Assembly: GCF_000224145.3 (NCBI RefSeq)
Contig: NC_020166.2
Coordinates: 6,268,927 to 6,332,926, forward strand
Direction: 5' to 3'
DNA length: 64,000 nt
Origin: Ciona intestinalis
Lineage: Eukaryota; Chordata; Ascidiacea; Phlebobranchia; Cionidae
A program made the position numbers and the translations under genes. Shown piece by piece: positions 62,301 to 64,000 of the stretch (its first letter is position 1; every line of letters starts with the position of its first letter). The notes beneath the pieces were generated by a model. That model saw nothing but the letters and a program-made list of their open reading frames with translations. It did not search any database and had not been told where the DNA came from.

Positions 62301-63856
62301 ACTTATTTAACCAAGTTTCGAAATATGAACATGAAATATCATTCCTGAGTAGTAAGCAAAACTGTTGGTATAATAAACAGAAAAATTCAAATCACTTTTT
62401 CATCATCTTTGGATGTTACAAAGTGACCGAACACATCTGAACAAGATATGACAGGATGAAGTGCGATCCTACACAACCATGTTTGCAGCTGGACCCTTCT
62501 TCCTTCAATAAAATCATCTTCATATCTCCCTGTAATTGTGGATAAGTTTAGTTTTAAGTTGACAGCTAAAGAATGATTGCCCATTTACCATTTTGCTTAA
62601 CATTTTTTTGAACTGTGATAAATAATGGCACGTATTTTTTAGAAAATGATTTCTTTATTGTCAGTTGGTCAAAGATTGTATCTTTTAAAAAACTTTTTTT
62701 TTTATTTGAAAACAAAGTGGCAATGTTCATTTCTTAAGAAGTACAAAAATATCTACATTTTAAAACTCAAACTATTGCTCTTCATTAAAATATATATAAA
62801 CAAATGGCATTTGTTAATCAGAGACAACGAAAAAAGAATCCTAGAGGCAGTGCCCATTCCTAAAAGTCATGAAAATACACATTGTGTTGCATTTTTGAGT
62901 GCGTTAATCAAGTAACAAACTGCCCACCTGTTATTTGCTTGTCCGGCAGTTGTGGAACTGATATAGACACTCCATACTTTCTAACTAGTTGCTCATAAAG
63001 CCAATCAAAGTGTTTGAATCTACGTAGCACTGCAACGTCTGTGTGCTGGTGAATATATTTAGGTCAAATTTAATTTATAACATAAAAGTATGATAAAATT
63101 ACTATTTATGTGAATTTAGCAATCTGTTTTCATGTTTTGCATATTTTTGTTTTACTTTTTAACCAAAAAGACTTAATAAAGTTACATAAATCATTATGTC
63201 TCTCACAATAGCCTAACAGTAGATTAAACATCAAATTCCAACAAAATATAACAGTTACTTACTGATGGTGTTATGGTGTAAGCTATAAAACTTTTTAAGC
63301 CGGAAAACTTGCTTTCCTTCACTGGGTTGGTGACTGTGCATGTGAATGGGTGGGGATTATTTTCCCACATTGGTCCATCTAATCCAGACTAGAACACATT
63401 GGAATATTTTATATGTTGTGTGAAAAATTGATAATTAATATTTATTCACAGTTTATGTTTATTTAGTCCCTTTACTGTTTGAATTAGATTACACACAGGC
63501 ATCTATATAGATGAACGTATGTACTGTGTATCAAGGTTCAGCAGTCATAAACAGCAGACTGCGAAATCTCTGCAAATTGTAACTAATTAAACAAAATGAA
63601 CCACGGCACTGCTGACAATGTAAAATGTTCAAAATTCTAATTGTAACCTATATAAAAGCATAGTTTTTTATTGGTAAGGGGTAACAGACACTCAGATGCA
63701 TACAAGAGATATTGAGTAAGTGAAAAAAGTAAAGATAACATGAAAGGTGTTAAAACATTACTTACAATAACTTGTACCATCGAAGATGCAGGAACTTCCA
63801 GGTTGGTTTCGCCCAAAACAAATGACTCAACCGCTGTCTTTGTAAGGGAGGATATG
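59323..63856 (-). CDS. Sorting nexin, SNX9/18/33 type (PX-BAR part; 5' end outside window)
   Basis: A membrane-bending sorting nexin of endocytosis and cytokinesis. Exons in reading order: 63766-63856 (entered with one base from an exon outside), 63263-63388, 62928-63045, 62396-62529, 61972-62075, 61641-61744, 61412-61489, 60850-61016, 60287-60401, 59717-59808, 59323-59373; about 393 residues. Seen: linker [22 protein letters not shown] domain ([33 protein letters not shown]); [19 protein letters not shown], which links PX to BAR; BAR helices ([65 protein letters not shown]). The PX phosphoinositide-binding basic residues are kept. The N-terminal SH3 domain of this group should lie right of 64000. 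SNX9, 18 and 33 arose in vertebrates, so one gene here is expected. Confidence 0.92.
60020..60180 (-). mobile_element. Diverged SINE head in sorting nexin intron
   Basis: Read on the minus strand: a tRNA-like start near 60175 (TTCAATGGTTGGAACGCTCA), then GGTTTGAGGTTTGATACTGG. It is old and lacks its tail. It lies in the intron between the last three exons. Confidence 0.45.
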
Positions 63857-64000
63857 CTGTGAAGTCATACAAAGAATAATAAACAAGCAACAAGCATGGG
63901 TGTAATATTACTACAGGGAAGTTAATGATGTGTTTTAGTTTATTAATACCAGCATGTGTACTTCTAAAGTTGCATTTTGTTTTAAAAGAAAATAAAACAT

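Overview
The window looks like tunicate nuclear DNA, most likely Ciona (intestinalis/robusta group). The evidence is AT-rich, intron-dense genes with mostly short introns and clean GT..AG borders, chordate-type orthologues in single copy, and two dispersed repeats typical of that genome: a tRNA-headed SINE ending in an ATTC ladder, and a ~190-bp MITE with inverted ends reading TAGTAGGGTGGGGGAAGATG. I could not run a search, so species and gene names rest on recognising protein motifs and on exon phases that join in frame.

Layout. (1) 52-17203 (+): the larger C-terminal part of TRIP12, a HECT E3 ubiquitin ligase (37 exons visible, one broken by a 125-base N gap), with 3'UTR to about 18000. (2) 18180-19561 (+): a p24/TMED cargo receptor starting about 200 bp after the TRIP12 poly(A) signal. 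(3) 20096-28863 (+): EZH, the H3K27 methyltransferase of PRC2. (4) 29999-33143 (-): a nuclear MAP-kinase phosphatase of the DUSP1/2/4/5 type, convergent with EZH. (5) 33144-39124: a 6-kb intergenic stretch rich in CpG and repeats. (6) 39125-40911 (+): a GT10 alpha-1,3-fucosyltransferase. (7) 40912-44561: repeat-bearing intergenic DNA with a 50-base gap inside a SINE. (8) 44562-45947 (+): an atypical dual-specificity phosphatase of the DUSP14/18 type. (9) 46169-57667 (-): a kainate-type ionotropic glutamate receptor (22 exons), tail to tail with the DUSP. (10) 59323-63856 (-): the PX-BAR part of an SNX9/18/33-type sorting nexin; its 5' end lies beyond the window.

The genes do not form one pathway. 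TRIP12, EZH and the MAPK phosphatase are nuclear regulators; TMED and the fucosyltransferase act in the secretory pathway; the glutamate receptor and sorting nexin act at membranes. The most interesting non-genic signals are: alternating CpG-rich and CpG-poor domains whose edges fall inside EZH and the glutamate receptor; a shared back-to-back poly(A) signal between two convergent genes; a fragment of TRIP12 exon 27 repeated in an upstream intron; and an 18-bp perfect inverted repeat bracketing ~600 bp that itself holds a SINE. I found no clear previously undescribed system; most of the unexplained sequence is repeats and intergenic DNA.
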